From Blepharisma japonicum (Eukaryota > Ciliophora > Heterotrichea > Heterotrichida > Blepharismidae), in NCBI GenBank assembly GCA_949751835.1, contig CATKHK010000079.1, positions 62,001 through 126,000 of the forward strand: a DNA stretch of 64,000 nt. The letters run 5' to 3'. The notes below the pieces were generated by a model. It was not told the origin of the DNA. It did no database searches and saw only the letters and a program-made list of their open reading frames with translations. Position numbers and translations under genes: made by a program. Positions within the stretch are counted from its first letter, which is position 1, and each line of letters begins with the position of its first letter. This document shows, piece after piece, positions 11,403 to 23,143 of the stretch.

Positions 11403-12881
11403 CTATTTATATTTATCAAAAGCTTCTTTTATTTGTGCGGAATCTAATCCTTTTGTCTCTACAAACTCAATAAGGAAATAAACAATTCCAAGTGCGCTGA
11501 TTACAGCGTAAACCCAAAAAGCAATGCCTATAGAAAACCAAGAGGCAATGTGGGGAAAGGTAAAAATGACTGATATGATGACTATTCAGTTTACGCCAAT
11601 ACATATACTTATAGCTCGAGAAGTTAAGATTTCTCCAGAATAAACCCAACAAATTGTGCCTAAACCTATAGACCATGCAAGTACATATAATAACACAAAA
11701 ACCAATGATGGAATTGGCCCAGAGTCTGAAAACTCTTCTGCAAATAATCCTAGGAAAAACATGGTAATAAACATACCTATATTTCCTAATAAAATCAATG
11801 TTTTTCGATTGAATTTGTCGACAACTGGGAATACTGCAAGAGTGGAAAGAACGGTCACAACCCCAAACACAACTGTGTAGGCACGTGATTCAAATACTCC
11901 GCCACCTAATTCACTAAAGATTTTAGTGGTATATGCAAATAGTGCGTCAACTCCAGCCGCGACTTGGAAAAAGTTAACTAAAATTCCAAGTCTCATCATT
12001 TTTCTGCTTTTCTTGCTGCAGCATAAAAGCTCTTTATAAGTATAGTCAGTTTCACGTTTTGAGTTATCGATTTCTTTTGGTTTTTCTGATGCTGCAGTCT
12101 CAGGGACATCTTTTTCTATTGCTTCAAGAGTTTTATCGCGGTCTGCAGACATTGAAGCTCTGAGTTTTTGGATTACTTTGACGGCTTCATCTTCATTATA
12201 ATACTGCATTGAACTTTTCAATGCTTTTGCGTCCTGTTTTTTTGACAAAAGTCATATAGGTGTGTCTTCTTTGTATACCTTCAATAACACAAAGAATTGA
12301 AAAGCCGTAAACAAAGCTTGAAACATAAACATAAACATTCACCAATAATTTAAAGGATCAGAATGATAATCGCCTGTAGGCAAAGGCAAAGCCATAGCAT
12401 AAGCTACCATAATTCCTACAGCAAGTATTAATCCGCATAAACTCCCAATCGTCCCCATAATATCAGGTGGTGAAGTTTCACCTATATAAAGTGGTGATAA
12501 TACACTAAATGACCCTGTTGTATACCCTGTAATGAATCTTCCTAATGCAAATGCTGAAGTATAAGGACATATAAAAAATACACACCCAAAAATATTAATA
12601 ACGTCTATCAGCATAAGTGCTTTTCTTCTACCTATTTTTTGAGCTATAGTGCCTGCAAATAATGAACCAAATAATCCTCCAAATGGCATCATAGCAGCCA
12701 TGATTGAAATATAAAGATTTTCGTTACCACCCCATCCTAAAGTTGCAGCGACATTTAATTGATTTGAGTTGAAAACTCCTGTGTTGTAACCAAAAATAAA
12801 GGACCCGATGCTTGCGTTTAAAGCAATTTTTCATACGATCTTTTTATTATACGGCTTTGGGTTTAGTTCTTGGTAAGCCAT
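11403..12881 (-). CDS. MFS sugar transporter (SLC2/GLUT-like)
   Basis: 492 residues with about twelve hydrophobic segments. Members of this family move hexoses or polyols across membranes by facilitated diffusion or proton symport. Diagnostic pieces: FGYNTGVFN in TM1, the loop signature GRRKAL after TM2, GRFITGYTTGSFSVLSPLYIGE in TM4, EDTPIWLL after TM6 (PESPRWLL in classic GLUTs), KFNRKTLIL in the loop after TM8, and FVETKG at the end of TM12. The central loop (about residues 200-265) is charged and variable, as expected. Three or more TGA codons code for Trp, including the one in TPIW. The ATG at 12881 is the first in frame and sits just before TM1. Plasma membrane or vacuolar location cannot be told. 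Confidence 0.88.
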
Positions 12882-13221
12882 TTTTTATAAATTAATTCAG
12901 AATTTGCTGTTCAATTAGTGTGATTGCAACTTGGCTTTTGATGGCAGCATTTATTTGGGATATTGCAAAGTCTTTATAATATAGAATGAGTCAATATTTG
13001 ATTAAATATCAAATTGTTTCTATATGATTAGATATTAATTATATAGGAATTCACATGAGAAATCGACTTTCTCATTGCAGCTTATATTGTATTATTACTA
13101 AAAAAATATCTTATTAAATAGAAATGCTAATAACTTAATAAAACTATGAATTTATTTACTTATAATAATATTCAAGGATTCATAATATACAAGATTTTGC
13201 ATAATTTAATCCAATCCTAAT
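12882..13221. other. intergenic, AT-rich
   Basis: 340 bases between the transporter start and the stop of the EH-domain gene, both minus strand. No gene or motif recognised; presumably holds the transporter promoter. Confidence 0.5.
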
Positions 13222-14622
13222 TTATAATTTGAATGATTTTATTGCTACCTGAAAAGTATCCTGCAACACTTTTGAGTTCATTTCTTCCAACCTTGATGCT
13301 AAAACTTGATTTCTTTCCCTCTCCAAAGACAGTCTCGACCTCACATCTCTCCATTCTCTCAACTTCTCTTGTATTTCATCTTCAATATCTCTCAGCTGCT
13401 CTGTGAGCTCATTATTTCTTTTTTGTAACCCGTCAAGATTTTCATCGGCTTTATAAGTGTTTTTTTTGCTTGAGCTTTGACTTGAGTTCCTTACAAATCT
13501 TTGCTGAGGCTCTTCATCTTCAATCAGGTCATCTTTTAAAGGTTGAGCTTTGAATTCAAATGAAGCCTCAGATGGTCTCATTGCTGAGGACATATCAAGA
13601 AGAGCTGGCTCTGGGGGTTTTGCGATATTTTTCATCATTAAAGACTCATCTGGCTTGTCCATGTTCAGTTTCATAGGCTTGCTTGGTGCTGTTTGAAAGC
13701 CAAATGCGTCTACAGGCTTTTGGCTTGCTTGCATTCCGAATCCTCCTGAATTCTCGATTCCAAAGCTGACAGAAGGAAATGAAGCTGTAGTTGCATTGAT
13801 GCCAAATTCAGAAAATGCTTCAGGTTTAGGTGGCTCTATAGGTGCTGGTTCATCAATTTTTGCGAAAAATATTTTGTTTAAAACTTGAGGGATTTCGTCA
13901 GGAACTGGCTCACTTAAAGCTTTTACTTTTGAAGCTAAATGCATTGCAACGATAAAATGATTTTTGTTGAGTTCGCCTGAATCATTAGGGTCACACAAAT
14001 TCCAAATTTTTGCTAAGTACTCACTTTTAGCTGCTGTTCTTGTAAGTAGTCCATAAGCTTCATCAGCAGTCAAAAATCCTTTTCCCTGTGACACCTGATT
14101 AAAGAATTTTTCATATTTATCTTTATCGTCATCTTCAATGTCCCACTTATCCTTTATAACTACGTTGGACTTAAAATTCGGCAAAGCAGCTGGTGTATTT
14201 GAATAAATTGCATCAACATTGACTGGTTTTCCTTCTTGTGCAAGAGCAATAAGCCTTAATGCTACATAAAATCTTTCTCTATCTAAAAAGGATTCTCCAT
14301 TTGGTGTGCATATTGTTCAGATCTCTTTTAGCAGATCTGTTGAAATGCCTGATCTTTTGAAAAAGTCGACAACTTGGGCTCCTTCTAAGCGGCCTTTACT
14401 TTCTGGGTCAGCTTGAGACAGAAGTAAGTTGTAGAGGCCACGTTCGCGCTGTTCAAGTTTGACTCTTAATGGAGCAGGTGGTGGAGGAGGAGGCTGCTGA
14501 TAGGATGGCATTTGATTGTTGTAGGCATTTGTTTGGAAGCCTCCTCCGTACATCGGCTGAGGCGGAGCTCCTTGCATTTGTGGGAAATTGGTCTGCCAAG
14601 CTGCTGCATAATTTGGGTTCAT
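13222..14622 (-). CDS. EH-domain endocytic adaptor (EPS15/Pan1-like)
   Basis: 466 residues. The N-terminus is rich in Pro, Gln and Asn (PSYQQPPPPPPAPLRVK). Two EH domains follow, at about residues 55-130 and 150-230. The second contains LAKIWNLCDPNDSGELNKNHFIVAMHL, a typical EF-hand loop with the conserved Trp that binds NPF motifs. The middle (about 240-370) is Pro/Ser-rich, and the C-terminal 90 residues form a coiled coil (NNELTEQLRDIEDEIQEKL...). EPS15, intersectin and Pan1 share this order and work in clathrin-mediated endocytosis. One Trp in the first EH domain is TGA (about 14315). I chose the ATG at 14622; an upstream in-frame ATG at 14673 would add 17 AT-rich-coded residues. Confidence 0.85.
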
Positions 14623-14876
14623 GTTTGATAAATTAATATGCAAAAATTTAATTTCTTTATAATTGCGTTTCAATATTTTTTAACATTATATAATTAAACG
14701 TTTTATAGGACGTTAAAATCTTCATTTAAAAAATAAGATAAACTTATTTTCCGAATAGATCTCATTTTTGAATCATAATTCTCTCCTTCGATAGTGTCCT
14801 AAGAAATTTCCATTGATATTATATTTCATTGTTTCCAGGCTTTTAAGGTAATTCACTAAAATATTCTTATATATTT

Positions 14877-15821
14877 ATGGAGAGTATTTTGGAAAACATC
14901 AAAAGAAATATCCCATCATACTCAGATATTACAGCAGAGCAGCTCAAAATAACAAAATTCACCAGTGCAACAAACCAAGTGTTCAAAGTTGAAGCGCCTG
15001 CAAAGCCTTCTCCGATTATATATCGAGTGTTTGGTGAAGTGCCACTTATTCCAAAAGAGCTTGAAAGGAGAAGCTTTATGAAAGTTTCAGCATCAGGGCT
15101 TGGACCTCGATGTTTAGGTGTGGAAAGCACATTTAGAATTGAAGAATACATTGACGGAACTGCATTAAACCGTCTTGAGCTTTCTGACTACGCAAGCCAA
15201 ATGGCTCATGAAATTTCTGAATTCCATAAGATTGAGAGAGGAACTGGCGAATCTGCCTCATCAAAATTGATCAAAAACTGAAGCAATATGTTTAGCTCAA
15301 AAATCAATTTATATAAGGATTCGCTATCTTTAGACAGACAAACACAATTAGAAGATTTAAGATTTTTAACAACCCCTGAAGGCTTCAATGAAGTTTCACG
15401 ATTTTTCCCAAAAACTGACTCTTTGGTCTTCAGCCACATGGACGTATCATACCAAAATATCCTTAAATCATCAGAAAAACTATGGATAATTGATTATGAG
15501 TATACTGATCTGGCCTATCACGCTATTGATCTTGCAAACTATATTAATGAAAGATTGTTTGAATATAATGTTTTTCCATTTGAATTTCACCCTGAAGATG
15601 AAATGTCACCTGCCACTCAGCATGAATTTGTGGAAATTTATGCAGAAGAAAATGGGTTTGTATATGAAGATTTGTGAAATGAAGTTTGTGGGTGCAGAGC
15701 GGTTGTAAATTATTTAGGAGCTTTGTGGGCTGCTAATATGTTTAAACCACAAAATGAGTATTTTCTAGACTATGCACAAATTAGATTTAGTCAATACCAA
15801 AGATTTTCTAATCTTTATTAA
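14877..15821 (+). CDS. choline/ethanolamine kinase
   Basis: 314 residues. It should phosphorylate choline or ethanolamine with ATP, the first step of the Kennedy pathway for phosphatidylcholine or phosphatidylethanolamine. Visible signatures: NQVFKVEA and IIYRVFGE in the N-lobe, FRIEEYIDG in the hinge, HMDVSYQNIL (Brenner motif) and WIIDYEYTDLAYHAIDLANYINE, the choline-kinase motif with the Mg-binding Asp. The Brenner motif has Met where most members have Asn (HND). Two TGA codons are Trp. The gene is divergent from the EH-domain gene, sharing about 250 bases of upstream DNA. Choline against ethanolamine specificity cannot be told. Confidence 0.88.
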
Positions 15822-16081
15822 CAAAGTAAAATTATTATGCACGCAAATTAATTTAAATAGAAATTTTAGATATCAGCATATCTCATAAAAATGTCTTTAG
15901 CCCAAAGTTATCATTGTCGAATATATCTAAAAATTATGAATTTTTACAGAAAACATAAAATAATTAGCTTTATAAACCTTTTACACTTATATATTTCTTA
16001 TTTAGTTAAGCAAATTTCCAAATATTTTATTTTTCATCGTGTTTGAATCATTTTAAATATAAATAAATTAAATTCTGCGAG

Positions 16082-18051
16082 ATGGCTCAAAGATATAGGA
16101 AAAATAAAATAAAAATCCCAGTTTTGAAAACAGACTCAATTACTAGCACATATTCAATTTCTCATATAAAAAATCTTCAAAGCATAGAAGAAGTCAAAGA
16201 AAACGAAAATTATGGATCAGCATTTATTCATGCAAAAAGAGGCCTTTCTAACAGAAACCCTACTGTTACGCCAAAAATTGAGCTACCTCTTATGCACAAG
16301 GATTTTGGATATTACCAAACATTTTTCGAAAAATTGAAAAATTATCCAGAGGTTTATCAGTATTTTAAAAGACAAGCATTCCAAAAAGGCATTTTAATAA
16401 AGAAAATCCATACAAATAGAGAAAATTCAACATCATTTTCCAAAAACAGATTTAATAGTCCTCATAGTGAAAACAAGAGGTCACAATCTTCTATTCATGA
16501 TACGGCTATAACTGATCGAAGATTTACAAGAAATAATAAACAATCAATGGAAAACATATCAGTTTTATATACTGAGCCAGATAGAAAATCTCATAATATT
16601 TCTCTCGACATTATTACCCCAAATATGGGGAAAAGCAAAAATTATAAAACAAATAAATTCGCTTCAAAGCAGAGAAGAAAAGGGGTTTTCACCATTTGTG
16701 TAGATAGATCAAAGCCAGAGGTATTTTCTACGTTTAAAGTTATAGCAAAAGATGATAGCATGATTTCGAGAGAAATAAAAATAAGCAGTGAAAATTTAAA
16801 AGAATATTTGCTTCATAGGTATCCAAGTGAGATGGTTGAGGCAGCTCTAAAATATTTTTATTTGGATAAATACAATTATAACAAATGACTCGCAGAAATT
16901 GAAAAAATAATTAATTATCCTGACGAAAAAATTTTGAAATTTTGTTTTGATTTATATGACTTTAATAAGGATAATTTTATTTGTTATCATGATGCGTATT
17001 GCGCAATGTCTGCTGATGCACTGAAAATTTTTGAAATAGATGTGCTTAAATTAAGAGAAGCAATGAACACAAAGAAAGCGGCAAGTTCTGAGTCTAAAAA
17101 ATCATTGAGAAATGAAAATGATATAAGACGAAGAGTAAGCTACTTAATGACTGGTGACACAGAAGAAGCCGAAACCTCTTTACAATTCCCCACAAATAAG
17201 CCTGAAGCTCTATCTCTCACTGAATTTTCCAAAATATTTACCTACTTCAAGCCATATATATTTGAAGATATTATTTCTTATATATTAGGCTACGGCATCA
17301 ACAAAACCTACTACAAAGAACTTACCCCAAAAGCACCGGAAAGGCGGCTAAGTGAAGATATACTTATGGACATTCTTTCCAATGAAGAAAGAAAACGAGA
17401 ATACGAAAATCAACCAAATTATACCTATTATAATGAATTAGAAAAAGCAATGTTTTTATATAGTTCTACAGATCGTCAGCTATTATTAGAAAAATTTGAA
17501 ATGATGAGATGTCCTACATTTAAGAACCAAAAACTTATATCATTAAATTCTATATTAGAAAATTTACCCAAAATTTTTGGAGCTAAATGCGACCATGTGT
17601 CTAAATGTTTTTATAATTTTTTATCAGGGCCAGATCATAGAGATATTACTAAGCCAAGCTTTCTAATGAAGTGTTACATAATATTGAAGGTAAGATTTAT
17701 ATAGGAAGAACCAGCAAAATTTGCATTTAGTATTTATGATAGAAATTTAGACGGACTGCTTACTTGTGATGAGATAAATGACATGATAATGTCTTTGCCT
17801 CAAAATACCCCAATTTATGATGAATGCCAAGTGTAAAGATTTAATTAGATTGGTAAATGAGTTTCTTTCAAGTATTTTTGGAAGAAGACGTGCTCAGCTT
17901 TTAGGAATTGACTATCAGCTATTTTGCGATTTAATTCCAAACTCTTTATTTATCCAGGTATCTTTATAATCAGGAATTTTCTCAGTCATTACTGACTCCT
18001 CAAAATTCTTTGCCTAGAAAAAACTTGAGTTTTACTAATAAAATTTGCTAA
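16082..18051 (+). CDS. EF-hand protein with three tiny introns
   Basis: About 640 residues. The first 250 are basic and Ser/Asn-rich without a known domain. From about residue 270 a calcium-binding region begins: FDLYDFNKDNFICYHDAY is an EF-hand loop, and near the end FSIYDRNLDGLLTCDEI is a second, clearer one. This resembles the calcineurin-B/CBL fold, with long inserts between the hands. Three introns are inferred: 17690-17704 (15 nt), 17833-17848 (16 nt) and 17958-17973 (16 nt). Without them the second EF-hand would be lost and each exon ends at once in a stop; with them one frame runs to the TAA at 18051. One Trp is TGA. Role unknown; probably a calcium sensor. Confidence 0.75.
17690..17704 (+). 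other. 15-nt intron
   Basis: GTAAGATTTATATAG in the EF-hand gene, just before the exon carrying the second EF-hand. Removing it keeps the frame into FSIYDRNLDG. Confidence 0.85.
17833..17848 (+). other. 16-nt intron
   Basis: GTAAAGATTTAATTAG in the EF-hand gene. A 16-nt removal restores the frame after the second EF-hand. Confidence 0.75.
17958..17973 (+). other. 16-nt intron
   Basis: GTATCTTTATAATCAG in the EF-hand gene. Its removal extends the protein by 26 residues to the TAA at 18051. Confidence 0.7.
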
Positions 18052-18084
18052 TTGACTTTTATTTAAAATAATTTTAAACCGATA

Positions 18085-19251
18085 ATGCAAAAAGCCAGAA
18101 AAAATATCCCACAAAATATATATGATATCCTCCAAACAGTCGACAGGTCTAATTCAGAGATAGAGCAGCTATTAGAGTATTTACAAACCCTAGAAGATTT
18201 AGCAAATTATACGGCTGATTTATCAAAGCGTGCTCTCCATCAACTTGCCCTTAATTTTTATTTAGAAGAGTACACCCCAGGCCAAGAAATTTTTCACAAA
18301 GGTGCAAAAAGTGATAAATTGTACATAATCCTAAGAGGACACCTGAATATGATAGATATCACATCTGATGGCTCTGAAAAACTAATTGCGACCCTTCCAA
18401 AAGGAAAAATGATAGGAGAAAGAGGATTAATAAGAGACCAGCCTCGTCAACTGTCAGCTGTGGCTAAAGGGTATGTGATTCTGCTTGCATTGAATGGTGA
18501 CAAATTTAAATCGCTTATGATGATGAACGTTTCGGCTGAATTAAATGATAAAGTGGATTTTTTAAATATATATATTCCTGATTTCAAACTTTATTCAAAT
18601 AGCATAAGAGAAAAAATTGCTTATGCTTTCGAGCTAACCGAATATCATAAAAAAGACTTAATAGTCGAAGAAGGATCCTTTAGCGAAACTTTATTCTATA
18701 TTATAGATGGAGAATGCGTATTAAGTAAGGGAGTCCCTCCCAAAAGAAGAAATATCATGACTGTAGGTAGAGGCTGCAGCATTGCAGACGAATGTGTGCT
18801 GCTAGGAAAAAGGGCTGAGTTCACTGTTTCTGTATGAACTGAGTCTGCGAAATTTTATAAAGCTAAAAGGGCCGATATTTTGCCTTTAATTCCTGAAGAG
18901 GTGATGTTTAAACTTGTAGGGCTGAGCAAAACAAAATTTATTAGTAGAAATAATGTAAACGATAGAGCTAGGCTACAAACGAAATCGAGATCGGGGAAAA
19001 GAGCACAAATTTTCCCACTTGCAAGCCAAAGAGCACAGAAATTGATAACCCAAACTTTAAGCAGAAATTCTAGTATCCATACAATAGCAACTCCGCTTAA
19101 TGATAGCCCAAAAAATTTTTATAAAAATACTTTGGAAAAGCTAAGAGATATCACAATTGAAAGATTTTATAAATTTAATTTCAAATCAAGCAATACTCTT
19201 GCAGAACATCATACAATCCGTGGCCGATTTTCACATAGAAATTCTTTATAA
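18085..19251 (+). CDS. tandem cyclic-nucleotide-binding-domain protein
   Basis: 388 residues. Two CNB (CAP_ED) domains are visible. The first, about residues 70-150, has PGQEIFHKGAKSDKLYIILRGHLNM and GKMIGERGLI followed by RQLSAVA, which fits the phosphate-binding cassette (GE..L......R.A) closely. The second, about 185-260, has KKDLIVEEGSFSETLFYIIDGECVL and a weaker cassette (ADECVLLGKRAEFTV), so it may not bind nucleotide. The C-terminal 130 residues are basic and unstructured. No channel or kinase domain is attached, so it resembles a PKA regulatory subunit or a ciliary CNB protein without the inhibitor site. One Trp is TGA. It starts 33 bases after the EF-hand gene. Confidence 0.82.
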
Positions 19252-19281
19252 ATAATTAATGTATTATTTTCACCATAAAAT

Positions 19282-20904
19282 TTAAATATGAGACCTTGAA
19301 GGTATGCATCGTGACCTAATATTCGCTAATTTTGCGACTAATTCATTTCATATTAGATGCATATGAGACATATGATCAGTAAAAGACTTTCCCAGGTCGG
19401 AAAAATGTAAATTTTCAATAAGTTGATTATCCAGCAATATTCGCCTCATTTCAGATTTTACTTGAAAATTCATATGTGCGGCTTCGTCTTTTTGCTTTTC
19501 AATTTCTTTAGATTCTTTATAGAGCATTTTTGGAAAGGCGAGTTCTTTGTCGGTTTGGAGCAGGCCTGCATCTATATTGGTGTGCTCTGGCTTCATTCCT
19601 CATTTATAGATATCTCCATTAATCCACAATTTATCCTTTTTCTGTTGCAATCTCTGGTAATTTTTCAAATAATTTGCCAATTTTGTGTCCCTTTCTCTTG
19701 CCATTTCTTTCAGCGGAATAAGTTCATTATACCCATACTTGAAAAATAAATTGCAATAGCTTTGGATTAAATTTCCAGTATCAAAAGTATGAGCTGACCA
19801 ATGAAAAAAAGACTCTTTCAAGCATCCATACAAAGGTTTCGTTCCAGGTATATCAGGAAGCTGTGCCTGGATATTCTCCAAAACCTCAAAACTTCTTGCA
19901 ATTTCAGTTATTCTCCCAGACAAATCTTTAAAGATCGCCACAATTTCATCAGTCTGTCTTTTTAATTTTTTTTTCGTAATTTCTGTAATATTAAGATATT
20001 CATCAAATTTAGCATTTTCCTGCTCTACAATGTATGGATCACATATAGCATTTCCATCTAAAGTTCAAAAATTTTCTAATAATTCTGGTCTTTTAGCCTT
20101 TAAGCTCTCTTTTTTTGCATTAGTGAATATTTTTTCATCATCTTGGCTTAAAAATGATACTAAATATTCGCATCTTCTAAATAAAGGATTTCTTACAATT
20201 GCAGCAAGAAATCTTTGCAGATATGATTGCTGCTTGCTTAAAGCTTCATTTTTAGTAGAATTCATCACCCTTTTAGGAGGATTTGGAGGCACATAATTGG
20301 CTGGATAAACTGTTGCTAAAATATTCCGGAGCCAAACAAAATCTTCAATTTGCCTTTTCACGATCCACCCTAGTGGCTGTGTGACTATAGGAAAACTGAT
20401 TTTTGCTGAAGAAAACATCCCACCACTAGAAATTTTGGCACTGAGTAATCATTACTTTTCAACTTTTATTTCCACAAAATCTTGTAGAGAAAGTGCAGTG
20501 TCTGGTGCTTTGTAGGTGGTTATTGTATAAAGAGATACAGGCTTTTGCTTTATTTCAGGATTTCGGTCTTCTCTAGAATCGCTTGAACTTCTGTTTTTTT
20601 TTTGTTCTGGAGTAATTAGCTCAGCTTTAATAGGGCTTTCAATTGTATCTGAAGAAACCTCTTTTGTGAGTTTTGGCTCATTTTCTGAGAATTCTTTTTG
20701 TTCTTCTGTAATTGTATGAAAAACGGATTTAAATTCTTTTACAGTTTCTTTGAGTTCTTCTAAGGTTCAGTCATCAATATTTGATGATTTTTTTTGGTCA
20801 CAAAATAAAATAAAATCATCAGTGGAAAAATCTTTTTCGATGATTTCTTCTCTCAGAAAAGATTGCTTAGCCTCTCTTAAAATTTCAATAGGGTTTTCTT
20901 TCAT
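19282..20904 (-). CDS. PX-BAR sorting nexin
   Basis: About 535 residues. An acidic, low-complexity N-terminus of about 130 residues precedes a PX domain: VSLYTITTYK, IVKRQIEDFVWLRNIL, NYVPPNPPKR and SYLQRFLAAIVRNPLFRRCEYLVSFLS, matching the R..dF.wLr, PP.P and L..FL..i..hp.l patterns of phosphoinositide-binding PX domains. The remaining 300 residues are helical and fit a BAR domain. Such proteins (SNX4/7/30 type) shape endosomal tubules. The exact position of the usual phosphoinositide-contact Arg is shifted by one residue. A 15-nt intron at 20441-20455 removes an in-frame TAA. Several Trp residues are TGA; the last one carries the protein past 19348 to the TAA at 19282. Confidence 0.82.
20441..20455 (-). 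other. 15-nt intron in sorting nexin
   Basis: GTAATGATTACTCAG on the minus strand, inside the PX domain. It begins within a codon after DFVEIKVE and its removal avoids a TAA. Confidence 0.88.
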
Positions 20905-21020
20905 TTAATATATAATTTGCATAACTTTTAACAATATATATCGAAACATTTTTTGAAGACCTGAGACTGTAAAATCTCATATCTTTTATTATCATTCATA
21001 AAATAAAGATATTATAAAAA

Positions 21021-21320
21021 ATGGGTTGCTGTTCAGATAGAGTTCGATCAAATGAAACCATTACTGTAACAAAGGAAATCCCAATCAAAACTAAAGTAAA
21101 AAAAGAATTCTCTAAACACAAAAAATCTGGAAAATACCAATTGAGAGGCGAAAGCAAAGAAGAACTTTTCCTTTCAATGGTTGTAAATCACAAGTTACTT
21201 AATGATGTAAGAATTATTTAGAAATTAAAGAAGTCGTTTGTGGACTTAGAAACTAAAACAATACAACCTGGGTTAAGTAGGAGGACGACAAGGACATCGA
21301 CATGGACACAAGTTGACTAA
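21021..21320 (+). CDS. small lipid-anchored protein (MGCC)
   Basis: 94 residues after removal of a 15-nt intron (21207-21221). It begins MGCCSDRV, a strong dual signal for N-myristoylation at Gly2 and palmitoylation at Cys3/Cys4, as in many ciliate and plant membrane-tethered regulators. The rest is basic and hydrophilic, with Thr/Arg-rich C-terminal residues (SRRTTRTSTWTQVD). I recognise no domain. The exon-intron structure with the genome's typical intron supports it as a real gene. Confidence 0.65.
21207..21221 (+). other. 15-nt intron
   Basis: GTAAGAATTATTTAG in the small MGCC gene. It keeps the frame and opens a second exon of 33 codons ending at TAA 21318-21320. Confidence 0.8.
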
Positions 21321-22175
21321 ATAATTTTAAAAAATTAAGACAGTGTTTATAGTTTATTAGTCGTAAAAATGGTGGCCGCTGTTATTGTAGGTAAGACTCG
21401 CAGCCAATTATGAATGCTTTTAGGACGCATAAACGTCGAGAGGTCTTTTAGAGTTATTTTGGAGAAAAAATATGAGATGTAGATATTGGAATAATTTAAC
21501 AATTATGCCATTATATTTTTTTTTTTACCATTTAATAAATAACATAATGAATATTTGATTAGAAATTTGATAAAAATCTTAGATAAATAGAGTAAATTTA
21601 TCTAAGAAATACATTTGCATTTTCTAAAATTATTAATGAGTTTGGGTTCAAGTGAATGCATATTGTATCTCTGGTCGAAACAGGTCGTTTCAGCTGGTTT
21701 ATGTTTCAGGCAATCCAAGCATATTCTTTCACACTCCTAGTAAAATTTCTTAAAGACAATTTTTAATCTGCAACATTAACTGAAATTTTGACATATGCTA
21801 TCTACAATTCCAATCATCAAAATTGATGAACTTCATCATTATCATAGAACTCTTTTAAAAGGTTTAAGACTTCTCTGTCTTGAAGATTTCTTGGAAATCT
21901 TTATATTTCATTTCTTATCGTATACACAAGTTCCAGCATTTTAATTATGAATATCTACATTTTGTGAGTTTTTATATTTTAGCTTATTATTTCCAGGACT
22001 TTATTAAATTCTTAATAATAATTTGCATATTTCTTGATGGATTTCATAAAATAAAAATATATCCGCAATAAAATAAGTAGGAGGTAAAGGCTTGGTGCAT
22101 ATTAATAAAAATTATCTTTGATAAATTCATCTAATTAGGAAATAACTCGCTTAAAATATGGAATATTTAATAGCG
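21321..22175. other. long intergenic region, one GC-richer patch
   Basis: 855 bases without a recognisable gene. The patch at about 21360-21480 is richer in G and C than its surroundings, includes the small inverted repeat GACG...CGTC, and is followed at about 21511 by a run of eleven T residues. That could fit a small RNA ended by a polymerase III stop, or a short coding remnant (MVAAVIVGKTRSQL...), but I can name neither. The rest, including 21880-22071, is AT-rich with no support for coding. Confidence 0.35.
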
Positions 22176-23093
22176 TTATTTGTTTTTATTATTTCTTCCT
22201 TTAATTGCTTTCATTAATTTTGCCCAAGAATATTCGATTATTTTCAATATCCCAGTCGTCCTAACTGCGTGCTTTATTTGTTGACTAGAATAATATGCAT
22301 TTTTCTGTGCTACAGACTTAAATAAAGCCTCCTCTCTAGTCTCATTTTCCAAATACACTAAATGTGGATTCTCTTCCTGTATCCATTTAGGTAGCGCCTC
22401 TATCAATTTCTCAATATCCCCTTTTCTCTACCTAAAACTTACCTCAAAAACTCCATTTTCTAAGCCTAATTCTAGATCTTTTATATATTTTTCATATAAT
22501 GTCCTAAATTCCTTCATATTTCCTTCGACGATATTTCTTATTTTATTCGGGTCTTCTACCCTTCTATCGCCTTTATAAGATATTGTAGTTATTTTCTCAT
22601 AAAGTTTATCTTCAGTTGTAAGAGAAGGAAGCGCTAAGGCCGAGAAAGCTAAAGCTGACTTTAAATTAACATTTTGTGCTTCTATTACTGATTTATCTTC
22701 TACAAATGCAAAAGTTGGCTTTTGGAACCGTCCCGCTAAATAAAGAGTATCCCAATTCCGTAAATCCTTACAAAGATCCTCAATTTCACATACCCCGTAT
22801 TTAAATTTTTTACCTTCAAATTCTATGAGTGGGTTATAATGAATTCCAGCTGCTTTTTTCACTGAAGATACCAAGTATTCAGCTCCAGACTTTAATGCTT
22901 TTTGTGAATAATCTGATGGGTTTTCCTTCATATTCTCTTTATGCCAAGTCAAAGAGTCTTTAACACCGATTATCAAATCAATTTGAGCATTGGGATCTGT
23001 GCCTTGCCCTGGTTTTTTAAGAACAGTAGAGCCATAAGTAATTACATGGCTTGCTGGAGGAAGTTTATTAAGAAATTTTGTGATGTGTGCCAT
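22176..23093 (-). CDS. TAM41: TAM41-type mitochondrial phosphatidate cytidylyltransferase
   Basis: About 300 residues. Tam41 makes CDP-diacylglycerol from phosphatidic acid and CTP on the matrix side of the inner mitochondrial membrane, feeding cardiolipin synthesis. The nucleotidyltransferase core is visible near the N-terminus: VITYGSTVLKKPGQ then IDLIIGVKDSLTWHKENMKENP, the GS and D.I/D.V pattern of the family, followed by IHYNPLIEFEGKKFKYGVCEIEDLCKDLRNWDTLYLAGRFQKP, which is highly characteristic. A 15-nt intron (22428-22442) joins the body to the C-terminal helix. I chose the ATG at 23093, where the family similarity begins; no clear mitochondrial presequence is seen. It is head-to-head with the RNA-ligase-like gene, 50 bases apart, so they probably share a promoter. 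Confidence 0.87.
22428..22442 (-). other. 15-nt intron in TAM41
   Basis: GTAAGTTTTAGGTAG on the minus strand. It lies between VFE and RKGDIEKLIEALP; without removal the protein would end at TAG. Confidence 0.87.
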
Positions 23094-23143
23094 ATATAGA
23101 TCTGCATAAATCAATTTTATGATGCTAAAATAATAAGGCTTAT
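23094..23143. promoter_or_regulatory. bidirectional promoter region
   Basis: Only 50 bases separate the ATGs of the divergent TAM41 and RNA-ligase-like genes. Both promoters and 5' leaders must fit or overlap here. No specific motif is claimed. Confidence 0.5.

Noticed and set aside
14623-14673. Upstream ATG of the EH-domain gene as the true start
   Set aside because: The extra 17 residues are coded by AT-rich, leader-like sequence; protein-like composition starts at 14622.
21640-21660. GGGTTCAAGTGAATGC as a tRNA B box
   Set aside because: No cloverleaf can be drawn around it and no A box lies at the right distance.
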